Positions 25,801 to 31,505 of a stretch of 45,299 nt of DNA are shown piece by piece. How positions within the stretch are numbered: position 1 is the first letter of the stretch; the number at the start of each line of letters is the position of its first letter. The position numbers were made by a program, and so were the translations under genes. Location of the stretch: contig JACNFY010000014.1 of NCBI GenBank assembly GCA_014384375.1, positions 1 to 45,299 of the forward strand. Direction: 5' to 3'. The DNA comes from Nanobdellati archaeon (GTDB taxonomy: Archaea > Nanobdellota > Nanobdellia > Woesearchaeales > GCA-2686295). Below the pieces are notes generated by a model. It was not told the DNA's origin, ran no database searches, and was given only the letters and a program-made list of their open reading frames with translations.

Positions 25801-26239
25801 TATCATTCTGTGATTGTGCAAACATAATGTCAGGACCAACGCTAATTCCTAGTGTAGCTAATCCAAGCATTGCTGTAGCAATCGCAGGTCCTTTCTCGCC
25901 CAGGCCTTTTCTAACTAGCTCAAAAACCAGTCCATCTGTGCCAAATGTCAGCTTAGACTCTAAGAAACCTTCAGAAACATAGTCAGTTATATTTAAGTTT
26001 GAGAATGCTTCATCCACTTGCTCAAGACTCACACCTTTCTTTAAATAATATGTTCCATCAGCCTCTACAATTAGTTTATTAAATAATTCTTCAGAATCGT
26101 TGACGAATTCTTTCTGTGCAAAATAGACTTCTGGTTCGAATTCTGGTGAGTCTATCAGGTTCAGAATTTCCTCTCTACTAAAGCCATCTCTATACATAGA
26201 TTTAATAATTTTCTTTTCTAATTCGCTGAATTCAGCCAT
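22823..26239 (-). CDS. Giant surface protein with T9SS-like module and cadherin-like repeats
   Basis: 1138 residues from ATG 26239, about 30 bases after the TATA box (ATTTATATATG); an in-frame TTG at 26257 precedes it. Residues 1-110 are a charged, probably cytoplasmic domain; 115-135 form one membrane segment. A carboxypeptidase-regulatory-like domain (about 142-190) follows. Residues 205-285 match the Bacteroidota type IX secretion sorting domain: NWPNPFNPSTKF, VTIYNILGQEI, KGVASGIYIYVLRA, KMTLL. That domain is normally C-terminal, here internal. Four cadherin-like repeats start near 436, 533, 623 and 718; two carry VNDAPVFAGTVPN. A C-terminal region (about 830-1138) has no recognised family. 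Probably anchored by the membrane helix and involved in contact with other cells (inference). Confidence 0.85.
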   Translation of the reverse strand: MAEFSELEKKIIKSMYRDGFSREEILNLIDSPEFEPEVYFAQKEFVNDSEELFNKLIVEADGTYYLKKGVSLEQVDEAFSNLNITDYVSEGFLESKLTFGTDGLVFELVRKGLGEKGPAIATAMLGLATLGISVGPDIMFAQSQNDIIVSGNYADQLGNPIIEANVEHLETGNIVQTGLTGEFNIQIPSVSVDPDDTFVADEYRLGHNWPNPFNPSTKFEVETLSLGTVTIYNILGQEIDNINLPRAGYYTLSWGGLNKYGKGVASGIYIYVLRADDQVKAEKMTLLDGGGSSGLGIVSSSYGLVDTAKTLTETDTLRFIKQNTSTLEFAFNHENADINLGDIIGNVGPSILDTIPDQVLNVGDTIQVNMNDFVYNDETGLYVPRDSANFDVEESLVTYIAAQPETLSTWIDIVDSTDAALRDSLMLRVFVPYVNQPPTQTAQIPNQSIAVDSLVQLLISQYVSDPENDPLTADIPELQNATYEQVLDTLKIIPTVGYVGTIDSVVINISDGEHNIDLNSFNITVYEDTLENTPPEQVADILNQTTNEDEPLSLVMRPTYVTDVDNDSLQYLISTLPDATYEVEADTITITPSQDYNGRIDSIVVNVSDGQAAINLNPFSLTVEAVNDAPVFAGTVPNQETVEDSLLTINVAQYFTDVDNDTLDYIIQNLSNATQATESGIITITPSANWNGTLEGLIIEAQDTAATAQSNQFNIEVAAVNDAPVFAGTVPNYTVPQDSFLVINAAPFFTDIDNDTLEYIIQNLVNATQTIQDSIITVTPTPSWNGSITGLILEGTDGEYTAQSNQFDITVTPPPMATVHFILKDFYTDSTITADTSTFWIGDSTYYSTNGELTVELPQGTYEFNATNPNTWDGASWWNAESYLGLMRPGDEIPFEKRHGLDNSSPITISSSTDTIYANKIVFGFPLGSALTYMGAVIVAFGNDDQDAPMWWNTNYMPPDSTRLQWTQDLKDEIQAVNHVRLTLPIIQSTETPTEPYLWTAVDSSFPSPGTNGTTYDDQTYEIIECHARYPPWPDKYTFYIEILQAMFDMEDPGGTDPPIIGVDGINETGHQFISLSSFYGAGFGLTTQVLAQYIESNSDMTSNMRKIIIQSPKAPNYIENATTTPSDIPVSLDYLKK

Positions 26240-26322
26240 TCTCCTCTGATTATACAACTTCTCATATATAAATGTTTCGATTTTGTATTAACTGTGAAGT
26301 GACAAAAATCTTTTCACAAGGT

Positions 26323-26335
26323 TTTTATATAAAAA
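26323..26335 (+). promoter_or_regulatory. TATA box of tRNA-Pro
   Basis: TTTATATAAAAA is centred about 27 bases before G1 of tRNA-Pro, placing the expected start of transcription at the tRNA 5' end. Confidence 0.6.
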
Positions 26336-26355
26336 CTGTTCTTTTGACGAATTGT

Positions 26356-26569
26356 GGGGCTGTGGTCTAGCTTGGTATGATACGTGCCCGGGGCGCACGT
26401 GATCCGGGGTTCAAAACAATGGTTTCGCCCATTGACGACGAAGTATGTTTCGCTTCGCTCAAGCATACAGTATCGAAACCACACCTGACGCTGTAAAGCG
26501 TCGCAACTGCAAGGAGCATGATGGTGTCGACGGAAATGACCGTCGTTGGCGAAAGTCCTCGCAGCCCCA
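26356..26569 (+). tRNA. tRNA-Pro(GGG) with a 140-base T-loop intron
   Basis: Acceptor GGGGCTG (26356-26362) pairs with CAGCCCC (26562-26568), discriminator A. The D-arm TGGTCTAGCTTGGTATGAT is typical of archaeal tRNA-Pro. Anticodon arm CGTGC-CCGGGGC-GCACG gives anticodon GGG; position 33 is C rather than the near-universal U. A 140-base intron (26416-26555) lies at position 59/60. The T-stem CGGGG/CCTCG flanks a BHB with three paired bases (TTC/GAA) and bulges AAA and AGT. Splicing restores T-loop TTCAAAT and a 74-base tRNA. The intron starts with hairpin CAATGG/CCATTG and holds a complete copy of the structured tRNA-leader module. Confidence 0.9.
26487..26545 (+). ncRNA. Structured module, copy 4 (inside tRNA-Pro intron)
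   Basis: hp1 GACGC-TGTAAA-GCGTC (26487-26502); then immediately hp2 GCAACTGCAAGGAGC (26503-26517, with a GCAA loop); 10-base linker ATGATGGTGT; hp3 CGACGG-AAATGA-CCGTCG (26528-26545). A 27-base stretch running from the linker through hp3 is identical to the leader of tRNA-Gly (reverse strand, about 44630-44604), showing recent common origin. It is preceded in the intron by another hairpin, GTATG/CATAC (about 26443-26468). Confidence 0.75.
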
Positions 26570-26579
26570 CTACTTTTTC

Positions 26580-27398
26580 TCAAAAGAACAGAAATATTAA
26601 AGCGATTATTAGAAACCCTATATAAACCAGTTTGAAGAATATGTGAGCTAGCTTCTCAGAAGGATATATCAAATAGATAAAGAACAGTAACGCGCAGAAA
26701 ACAAGATATGCGCTGATAAAAAACGTTTGGATACCTGCAAAGAGAATAGCTATAACAAACACGAGGAAAGCAAAAAAGGCAGCATTGCGTTTACCAAAGA
26801 CAACAGCAAAGGTCTTGTCACCAACTTTTTTATCAACACTATAATCCATGATCGTGCTAAAGGAATGAATCCCCACAACACACAGTGTTATTAAGTAAAT
26901 CTTGGAAGAAACATCAAAGAGAGTTCCATGAAAGCTGAAGCCCAGAAAGAAAGGAGCAAAGAAATAGAAAATCCCGTTGGAAAAAGAATCCAGAGGAGGC
27001 TTTTCTTTCAACCTCAATGGAGGTGCAGAATAGAAATAAGAGAAGAACAATAACAAAAACATCCCAATAATATTAGTTATATTCAAAGTCAATAAAGAGC
27101 TTATGACTAAAAGAATCACCATAAACAAAGAAGCTTTCTTCACAAATGAATGATTTTTCTTCTCTAACTTTACCCCTTCTATAACATTTTTTCTAGGATT
27201 TAACCTGTCTGATTCATAATCATAAATATCATTAATACCATAAAGAAATAGACAATAAGGAAAAGACAACAACAAAATCTGAACAACTGGTAAAACGCTT
27301 AAAGACTTTCCAATGTAAAAAAAACCTATCAAGAAAACAATGGGACCTACAATCCACCCAAGAGGCCTGCTAATCTTTATCAACAATGAAAGCTTCAT
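26580..27398 (-). CDS. UbiA-family prenyltransferase
   Basis: 272 residues with about eight membrane helices. The first Asp-rich motif NDIYDYESDRLNPRK (residues 55-69) matches NDxxDxxxD; the second, near residue 184, is DYSVDKKVGDKTF. These bind Mg-diphosphate of the prenyl donor. In archaea UbiA members make digeranylgeranylglyceryl phosphate (membrane lipid) or prenylate quinones, hemes or chlorin-like rings. Which one cannot be decided here; the absence of lipid genes nearby leaves it open. Overlaps the upstream gene by four bases (ATGA), indicating co-translation with the membrane-anchored hypothetical protein. Confidence 0.9.
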   Translation of the reverse strand: MKLSLLIKISRPLGWIVGPIVFLIGFFYIGKSLSVLPVVQILLLSFPYCLFLYGINDIYDYESDRLNPRKNVIEGVKLEKKNHSFVKKASLFMVILLVISSLLTLNITNIIGMFLLLFFSYFYSAPPLRLKEKPPLDSFSNGIFYFFAPFFLGFSFHGTLFDVSSKIYLITLCVVGIHSFSTIMDYSVDKKVGDKTFAVVFGKRNAAFFAFLVFVIAILFAGIQTFFISAYLVFCALLFFIYLIYPSEKLAHIFFKLVYIGFLIIALIFLFF

Positions 27399-28072
27399 TT
27401 TTCCAATTCCTTTCTGAAAACATTCACAATCGATGAAACTTGTTGTATAAATGAATTTAAATCCGCAGGTTTAACCTTCTTTCCAGGTCTAAAAACAACT
27501 AAGGTATCGCCTTCAGCTTCTACAGTAAACTTTAGTTCCATAGTTTCAAAGAAACTCATAACAGATGATGAAAACAATTTCTTGACAGCAGCCTCATCAG
27601 TGCCTCTAAGAAAATACTTGTCTGAAAAAGCAGGATTTGCCTCAAAGTCTATGTCCTTGGACCCAAAAGCCTCACCTAACTTATGCAAAAAAGATTCCTT
27701 GGTCAAATAAAAAGTCGGGGCCAGAACACCCAGCTTAACCAATGCAATTGTGTGGTTGTAAGTCCTAGAATGTTTACCATAACCAACTGTATACTTAAAG
27801 TCGAAGATAGTGAAGCCGATACCTCCCCTCCTGCCTCTCATCACATTCCTAGCTCTATAACTATGGCCTCCATGAAAACTAGTGAATCTCGTAAAACTAG
27901 AAACAAATGATTGATCTCCTTTCGGCTCAAAGAAGAAACCAATACCAACAGCAGCATTACTTAGAGCTTCTCGTCTCTTCTTCTCAAAATAGAAAGCTAA
28001 CCAGATGATAATAGCTACTATTACTAAAGGAATTAGAAAAGGTGAAAAAGACAAAATATTGATATGCAACAT
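27395..28072 (-). CDS. Membrane-anchored hypothetical protein, DUF3137-like
   Basis: 225 residues: one N-terminal membrane helix (about residues 9-28, FSPFLIPLVIVAIIIWLAFYF), a basic stretch, then a soluble domain with IGFTIFDFKYTVGYGKHSRTYNHTIALVKL. That central strand pattern (GFTIFDFxYTxGxGK-x-x-x-T) resembles DUF3137-type cytoplasmic domains, but this is only a pattern match. Co-translated with the UbiA enzyme. Confidence 0.65.
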   Translation of the reverse strand: MLHINILSFSPFLIPLVIVAIIIWLAFYFEKKRREALSNAAVGIGFFFEPKGDQSFVSSFTRFTSFHGGHSYRARNVMRGRRGGIGFTIFDFKYTVGYGKHSRTYNHTIALVKLGVLAPTFYLTKESFLHKLGEAFGSKDIDFEANPAFSDKYFLRGTDEAAVKKLFSSSVMSFFETMELKFTVEAEGDTLVVFRPGKKVKPADLNSFIQQVSSIVNVFRKELEK

Positions 28073-28122
28073 GAAAAAGAAAAACGTTCGTTATTCTATA
28101 AAAGTTTTTCTATTACAAAAAT

Positions 28123-28701
28123 TCATCTATAGGCATGCACAGGATTAGATACTTCCGGAACAATAACAGGTTGCTCGCCCACTCTGTCAACGAGTTTATC
28201 AAGATGTTCATCAACGATTTTCTTTTGTTCCAATCCTTTCAAAACAGAAAAAAACCTCTTCGTCTGCCTTCCCAAGTCCCTTTCAAGATTATAAACAACA
28301 TTCTTATTATACAACTCGTATTTTCTTACCAACTCGTTAGCAGTTGCACCTGAGTTGTACTCTGACAATATCTGATTAGCCTCTGGCAAAGTCATGAAAC
28401 GAAACTTCTTGTAAGGCGAACTCACGCCGTAAACCTTGGAAGCGATATGCATAGAATCTAAAAAAACATCAAGATTTTCAAAGTGATTACCCTCTTTTTT
28501 TGTCTTTGGGTCCACCCAATCAATAATCTTATCAATACTCTCCCCTCTTCTAAAAAATCTGGCAAAGAACTTTATATAATCCTCCACCCAACTAGCAACT
28601 CCACTCACATGCCATTTTGCAGACTTACTAGTGTAAAAGTGCCTTGAAGGATAATACCAATCCAAAATACTCTTTGTTACTACCAAAGTACTTAATGACA
28701 T
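28123..28701 (-). CDS. Hypothetical protein
   Basis: 192 residues starting at ATG 28701 (MSLSTLVVTKSILDWYYPSRHFYTSK). A longer frame to 28800 would add a hydrophobic, TATA-containing upstream stretch and is less likely. The middle has WHVSGVASWVEDYIKFFARFFRRGESIDKIIDWV; the C-terminal half is helical with a NELVRKYEL...RDLGRQTKRFFSVLKGL segment that could be a helix-turn-helix. No family recognised. Divergent from the following membrane protein gene. Confidence 0.6.
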   Translation of the reverse strand: MSLSTLVVTKSILDWYYPSRHFYTSKSAKWHVSGVASWVEDYIKFFARFFRRGESIDKIIDWVDPKTKKEGNHFENLDVFLDSMHIASKVYGVSSPYKKFRFMTLPEANQILSEYNSGATANELVRKYELYNKNVVYNLERDLGRQTKRFFSVLKGLEQKKIVDEHLDKLVDRVGEQPVIVPEVSNPVHAYR

Positions 28702-28814
28702 TTTTGCAAAACAAAGTATTATTTCCAATAATAAATATTTTTCTATAGTTAAAAATATAAAATCAGGGAAAAGTTTATATAGTAGAATATTCTTAAGCAA
28801 ATCAGAGGGATACT

Positions 28815-30221
28815 ATGAGGAGGAAACTTATAATTTTACCAATATTACTAGTTTTGACAGCATACTCAGTGCTTGCGGCAAACTTCTACGTATCCAGTGA
28901 GCCTATCAAAAAAGATATATTCATAAGTGAAGTTGCACAGTTCAACGTAACAATAGCTAACATGCTTGGCATTCCGGATGTGTATACCCTATCAACTCAA
29001 GACCCGTTGTGGAATCTGCTAACAAACCAGGTACAAGTTCCTGCTAACAGTGTCAAATCATTCATCCTAGAAATTTACCCTGGAGCTAACATTGATATCA
29101 AACCACATGCTTTTACAGTCAAGATAAAATCCTCTATGACAGGAGATTTCAGCCAAGAATTGTTCTTAGTTAATGTAAGACCATATGACCCTGTATTTGG
29201 TGAATACAGACCATCAATTCAATTCGGAGTAACAATCGACAAAGAAATTGACCCAAGAAAAAAAGTGCCTGTCGAGGTATACACGAGAAATCGAAACGCG
29301 CTCGACATAGGAGAACTAATTATAGCTGTTGACGGAACATTATTCTCAGATGAAATAAAGACTACCCTTGGACCGTTGGAAGAAAAAAGAACAGAGTACC
29401 TCTTTGAAATAGATCCTCTTCAAGAACCAGGACTATACTCACTAGATGTCAAGATAAAGGTTAAGAATGTCACTATAAGCAGGTCCACGCAAAACTATGA
29501 AGTAATTGCTTACTCAACCATCACAATGGACAGCGTGGAGAAGACATTCCTATTCAAAACAACAGAGACAATAACCTTAGAAAACCTTGGAAACACTGAG
29601 AAGATAAAGAAAGTCAATCTAGTGATGCCTTGGACAAAAAGAATATTCACAAATTCAGAACCAGACTATAAAACTGCAAGAGCAGATGGAGAAACATCCC
29701 TACAATGGGAGATAACAATCAAACCACAGGAATTCACTGAGATAACAGTAACAACTAATTATAGAATTCCAATCTTCATTATAATACTAATAATAGTGAT
29801 AATAGTGCTCTACTATGTTTTAAGAAGTCCGGTAGTGATAACAAAGGAAGCCCTGATATCTGGCTCGAGAGAGGAAGGAGTAGAGCATTTAAAGATAAGA
29901 TTATTTGTGAAAAACCGCTCTAGAAAAACAGTTGAAAATGTAACTGTATTCGACAGAGTTCCTGGAATAGCGGAATTTGTTAAGAAGAAAGTGCTTGGAA
30001 CACTATATCCTGAAAAAATAACAAAGCAGGAGAAGAAAGGAACATTGATAAAGTGGAACCTAGAAAACTTAGAGCCATTTGAAGAGAGGATAATAACCTA
30101 CGAGATAAAATCAAAACTCAAGATAATAGGAAACATCTCACTGCCAACCGCCAGCGTAAGATTCATAGACAACAACAAGGAGAAAAGAATGTATTCTCAA
30201 AGAGTAGTTGTAACTAACTAA
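28815..30221 (+). CDS. Secreted/membrane protein with Ig-like domains and cytoplasmic tail
   Basis: 468 residues. Signal peptide MRRKLIILPILLVLTAYSVLA; extracellular Ig-like beta domains to about residue 310 (ISEVAQFNVTIANMLG, EPGLYSLDVKIKVKNVTISRS); a membrane helix at about 318-334 (PIFIIILIIVIIVLYYVL); then a cytoplasmic DUF11-like domain (LKIRLFVKNRSRKTVENVTVFDRVPGIAEF...WNLENLEPFEERIITYEI). The arrangement recalls COG1470-type archaeal membrane proteins. It may sense or scaffold envelope components (inference). A TATA (GTTTATATAG) and AGAGGGA ribosome site precede the ATG. Confidence 0.8.
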   Translation: MRRKLIILPILLVLTAYSVLAANFYVSSEPIKKDIFISEVAQFNVTIANMLGIPDVYTLSTQDPLWNLLTNQVQVPANSVKSFILEIYPGANIDIKPHAFTVKIKSSMTGDFSQELFLVNVRPYDPVFGEYRPSIQFGVTIDKEIDPRKKVPVEVYTRNRNALDIGELIIAVDGTLFSDEIKTTLGPLEEKRTEYLFEIDPLQEPGLYSLDVKIKVKNVTISRSTQNYEVIAYSTITMDSVEKTFLFKTTETITLENLGNTEKIKKVNLVMPWTKRIFTNSEPDYKTARADGETSLQWEITIKPQEFTEITVTTNYRIPIFIIILIIVIIVLYYVLRSPVVITKEALISGSREEGVEHLKIRLFVKNRSRKTVENVTVFDRVPGIAEFVKKKVLGTLYPEKITKQEKKGTLIKWNLENLEPFEERIITYEIKSKLKIIGNISLPTASVRFIDNNKEKRMYSQRVVVTN

Positions 30222-30260
30222 GAAAATCTTATTCTAAAAAAACTTTGGTTTTTTAAAAAA

Positions 30261-30290
30261 ATAAAAAAAGTAACCTTTAAGAGGTTACTT
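30261..30290 (-). terminator. Hairpin terminator of the small membrane protein gene
   Basis: AAGTAACC/GGTTACTT pairs over eight bases (30268-30290) and on the reverse strand is followed by TTTTTTTAT. It overlaps the last codons of the 52-residue membrane protein, whose TAA lies in the loop. Confidence 0.65.
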
Positions 30291-30435
30291 TCCAAAGTCC
30301 CAATAGGACAAACATGACGGTCCACCAGCTGATGGTGTCACCCCACCAAGCAAACACGCCTAGGTCTGCTAATAGGTATAAAATACCAACAATTAATACA
30401 ACCCAGTTCATCCAGACTGGACAATCTTTTGCCAT
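30277..30435 (-). CDS. Small two-helix membrane protein (52 aa)
   Basis: The reverse strand encodes a 52-residue protein beginning MAKDCPVWMNWVVLIVGILY and ending LLGLWKVTS. Two hydrophobic helices (residues about 8-27 and 35-48) flank a short polar turn GDTISWW. Small Trp-rich membrane proteins with a C-P-x-W-x-N-W opening are frequent in DPANN genomes (recollection, not a search). The ATG follows a GGGTGATAAT ribosome-like site, and a terminator hairpin overlaps the stop, both supporting a real gene. Function unknown. Confidence 0.65.
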   Translation of the reverse strand: MAKDCPVWMNWVVLIVGILYLLADLGVFAWWGDTISWWTVMFVLLGLWKVTS

Positions 30436-30560
30436 ATTATCACCCCGAAAGATATTACTTTATAAGACTATTTCCTTAATCATTTATAAATTTTTTGAAA
30501 ATCAAGGTTAAATAGCATAATCTTTATAAATAGGCAATAATTTTTCGAAGATGAGTAACT

Positions 30561-30749
30561 ATGGGAAGAATCAAGACACAACTAGTAAAAAGCGTGACAC
30601 ACAAGCTAATGAAAGAGCACGGAGAAGAATTCACGGAAGAGTTCAATAAAAACAAAGGACTCGTTAATGAATTAACAGACGTTGAATCGAAGAAGATAAG
30701 AAACATAATAGCAGGATACATAACGAGAATGAAGAAAAGTGGGGGATAA
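30561..30749 (+). CDS. rps17e: Ribosomal protein S17e
   Basis: 62 residues, the archaeal length of eS17: MGRIKTQLVKSVTHKLMKEH, FTEEFNKNKGLV, and the family ending SKKIRNIIAGYITRMKK. It is a small-subunit protein found only in archaea and eukaryotes, so it fixes the domain of this organism. The Alba gene follows after two bases, so ribosomal and chromatin proteins share a transcript. A TATA-like ATCTTTATAAATAG (about 30520-30533) precedes it. Confidence 0.97.
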   Translation: MGRIKTQLVKSVTHKLMKEHGEEFTEEFNKNKGLVNELTDVESKKIRNIIAGYITRMKKSGG

Positions 30750-30751
30750 AC

Positions 30752-31039
30752 ATGGCAGACGAAGACAACTCGATATTCATAGGCGGAAAACCGTTTATGA
30801 ACTATGTGACCAGTGTAGTCATACAGTTCACGACAAAGGAAGCGAAAGAAGTGATAGTGAAAGCGAGAGGAAAGTTTATCAGTAGAGCAGTGGATGTATC
30901 AGAAGTTGCAGTAAACAGGTTCCTGAAAGACCAGATAGAGAAAAAAGGAATAGAGATAGACTCAGAGGAATTCCAGAACAAGGAAGGCAAAGACGTCAGA
31001 GTATCCACAATTGAGATAACACTTAAACGAAAGAAATAA
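30752..31039 (+). CDS. albA: Alba DNA/RNA-binding protein
   Basis: 95 residues: IFIGGKPFMNYVTSVVIQFTTKEAKEVIVKARGKFISRAVDVSEVAVNRF. The G-K-P-x-M-x-Y-V and KARGK-x-I-x-(R/K)AVD segments are the nucleic-acid-binding loop and core of Alba; the last strand VSTIEITLKRKK is typical. Alba dimers coat DNA and bind RNA in archaea. The Lys of the usual acetylation site near residue 16 is not conserved (GGKPFMNY begins at 9). Co-transcribed with eS17; tRNA-Arg follows on the same strand with its own TATA. Confidence 0.95.
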   Translation: MADEDNSIFIGGKPFMNYVTSVVIQFTTKEAKEVIVKARGKFISRAVDVSEVAVNRFLKDQIEKKGIEIDSEEFQNKEGKDVRVSTIEITLKRKK

Positions 31040-31099
31040 TTTTTAGTTCTACTAAAAATAGTAAGATATTAATATAGCTAGTTCTATAAATTACCTTAC

Positions 31100-31235
31100 G
31101 GCCCTGTAGTATAGCCTGGATAGTACAATCGGCTTCGGAACAACGGGTTACGCTCCGTTGACACGCAAAGTGCGGCGTAAAGCCCCACAGTTGTGAGGAT
31201 ACCGATAGACGGGGGTTCGAATCCTCCCAGGGTCA
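31100..31235 (+). tRNA. tRNA-Arg(TCG) with a 62-base anticodon-loop intron
   Basis: Acceptor GGCCCTG (31100-31106) pairs with CAGGGTC (31228-31234), discriminator A. D-stem GTAT/GTAC; anticodon stem ATCGG/CCGAT; anticodon TCG (31135-31137); T-arm GGGGG-TTCGAAT-CCTCC. The intron (31139-31200) sits at the canonical 37/38 position in a strict BHB: helix CTTC/GAGG, three-base bulges GGA and ATA, then ACAAC/GTTGT. The intron contains hairpin CAACGG/CCGTTG and the stretch AAGTGCGGCGTAAAGCC, which is repeated downstream of the gene. The spliced tRNA is 74 bases. A TATA-like ATATTAATATAG is centred about 29 bases upstream. Confidence 0.93.
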
Positions 31236-31350
31236 CTACGTTTTCGGCCGATAGCCATCGAAGTGCGGCGTAAAGCCACACAGCGCTTGACGATGAAGTC
31301 GTCGCGACTGCAAGGAGCATCTAAGTGTCAACGAATTAATGTCGTTGTTC
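31236..31350 (+). ncRNA. Structured module, copy 5, in tRNA-Arg trailer
   Basis: Downstream of tRNA-Arg come, in order: hairpin CGAT-AGCC-ATCG; hairpin GTGCGGC/GCCACAC (within AAGTGCGGCGTAAAGCC, the 17-base repeat shared with the tRNA-Arg intron); hp1 GACGA-TGAAG-TCGTC (31289-31303); then immediately hp2 GCGACTGCAAGGAGC (31304-31318); 10-base linker ATCTAAGTGT; hp3 CAACGA/TCGTTG (31329-31347). No tRNA follows. This is the most complete free-standing copy and could be an independent small RNA processed from the tRNA transcript. Confidence 0.7.
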
Positions 31351-31505
31351 ATGGATTCTCCAAGGATCATTTTAAAATCGAAATTTATTTATACTAGCTT
31401 TTACAGTAAGAGAAACTCCGATTAGACCAGAGGTAATACTTTAATCACTTGCAGATAGTAAAATAATAGAAAGGTTTAAAAAAAGAAAGCACTCCTGAAT
31501 AAAAA

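Noticed and set aside
26416-26555. Group I intron in tRNA-Pro
   Set aside because: The 5' exon does not end in U, no recognisable P7/R-S core is visible, and the ends fit a bulge-helix-bulge.
26314-26583. Reverse-strand open frames of 67-89 codons
   Set aside because: They are antisense to tRNA-Pro and its structured intron.
30314-30511. Plus-strand open frame of 65 codons
   Set aside because: Shadow of the 52-residue membrane protein on the reverse strand, which has a ribosome site and terminator.
31096-31320. Reverse-strand open frame of 74 codons
   Set aside because: Antisense to tRNA-Arg, its intron and the trailer module.
31236-31370. Split or permuted tRNA half after tRNA-Arg
   Set aside because: tRNA-Arg is complete by itself and no acceptor or T-arm halves are found in the trailer.
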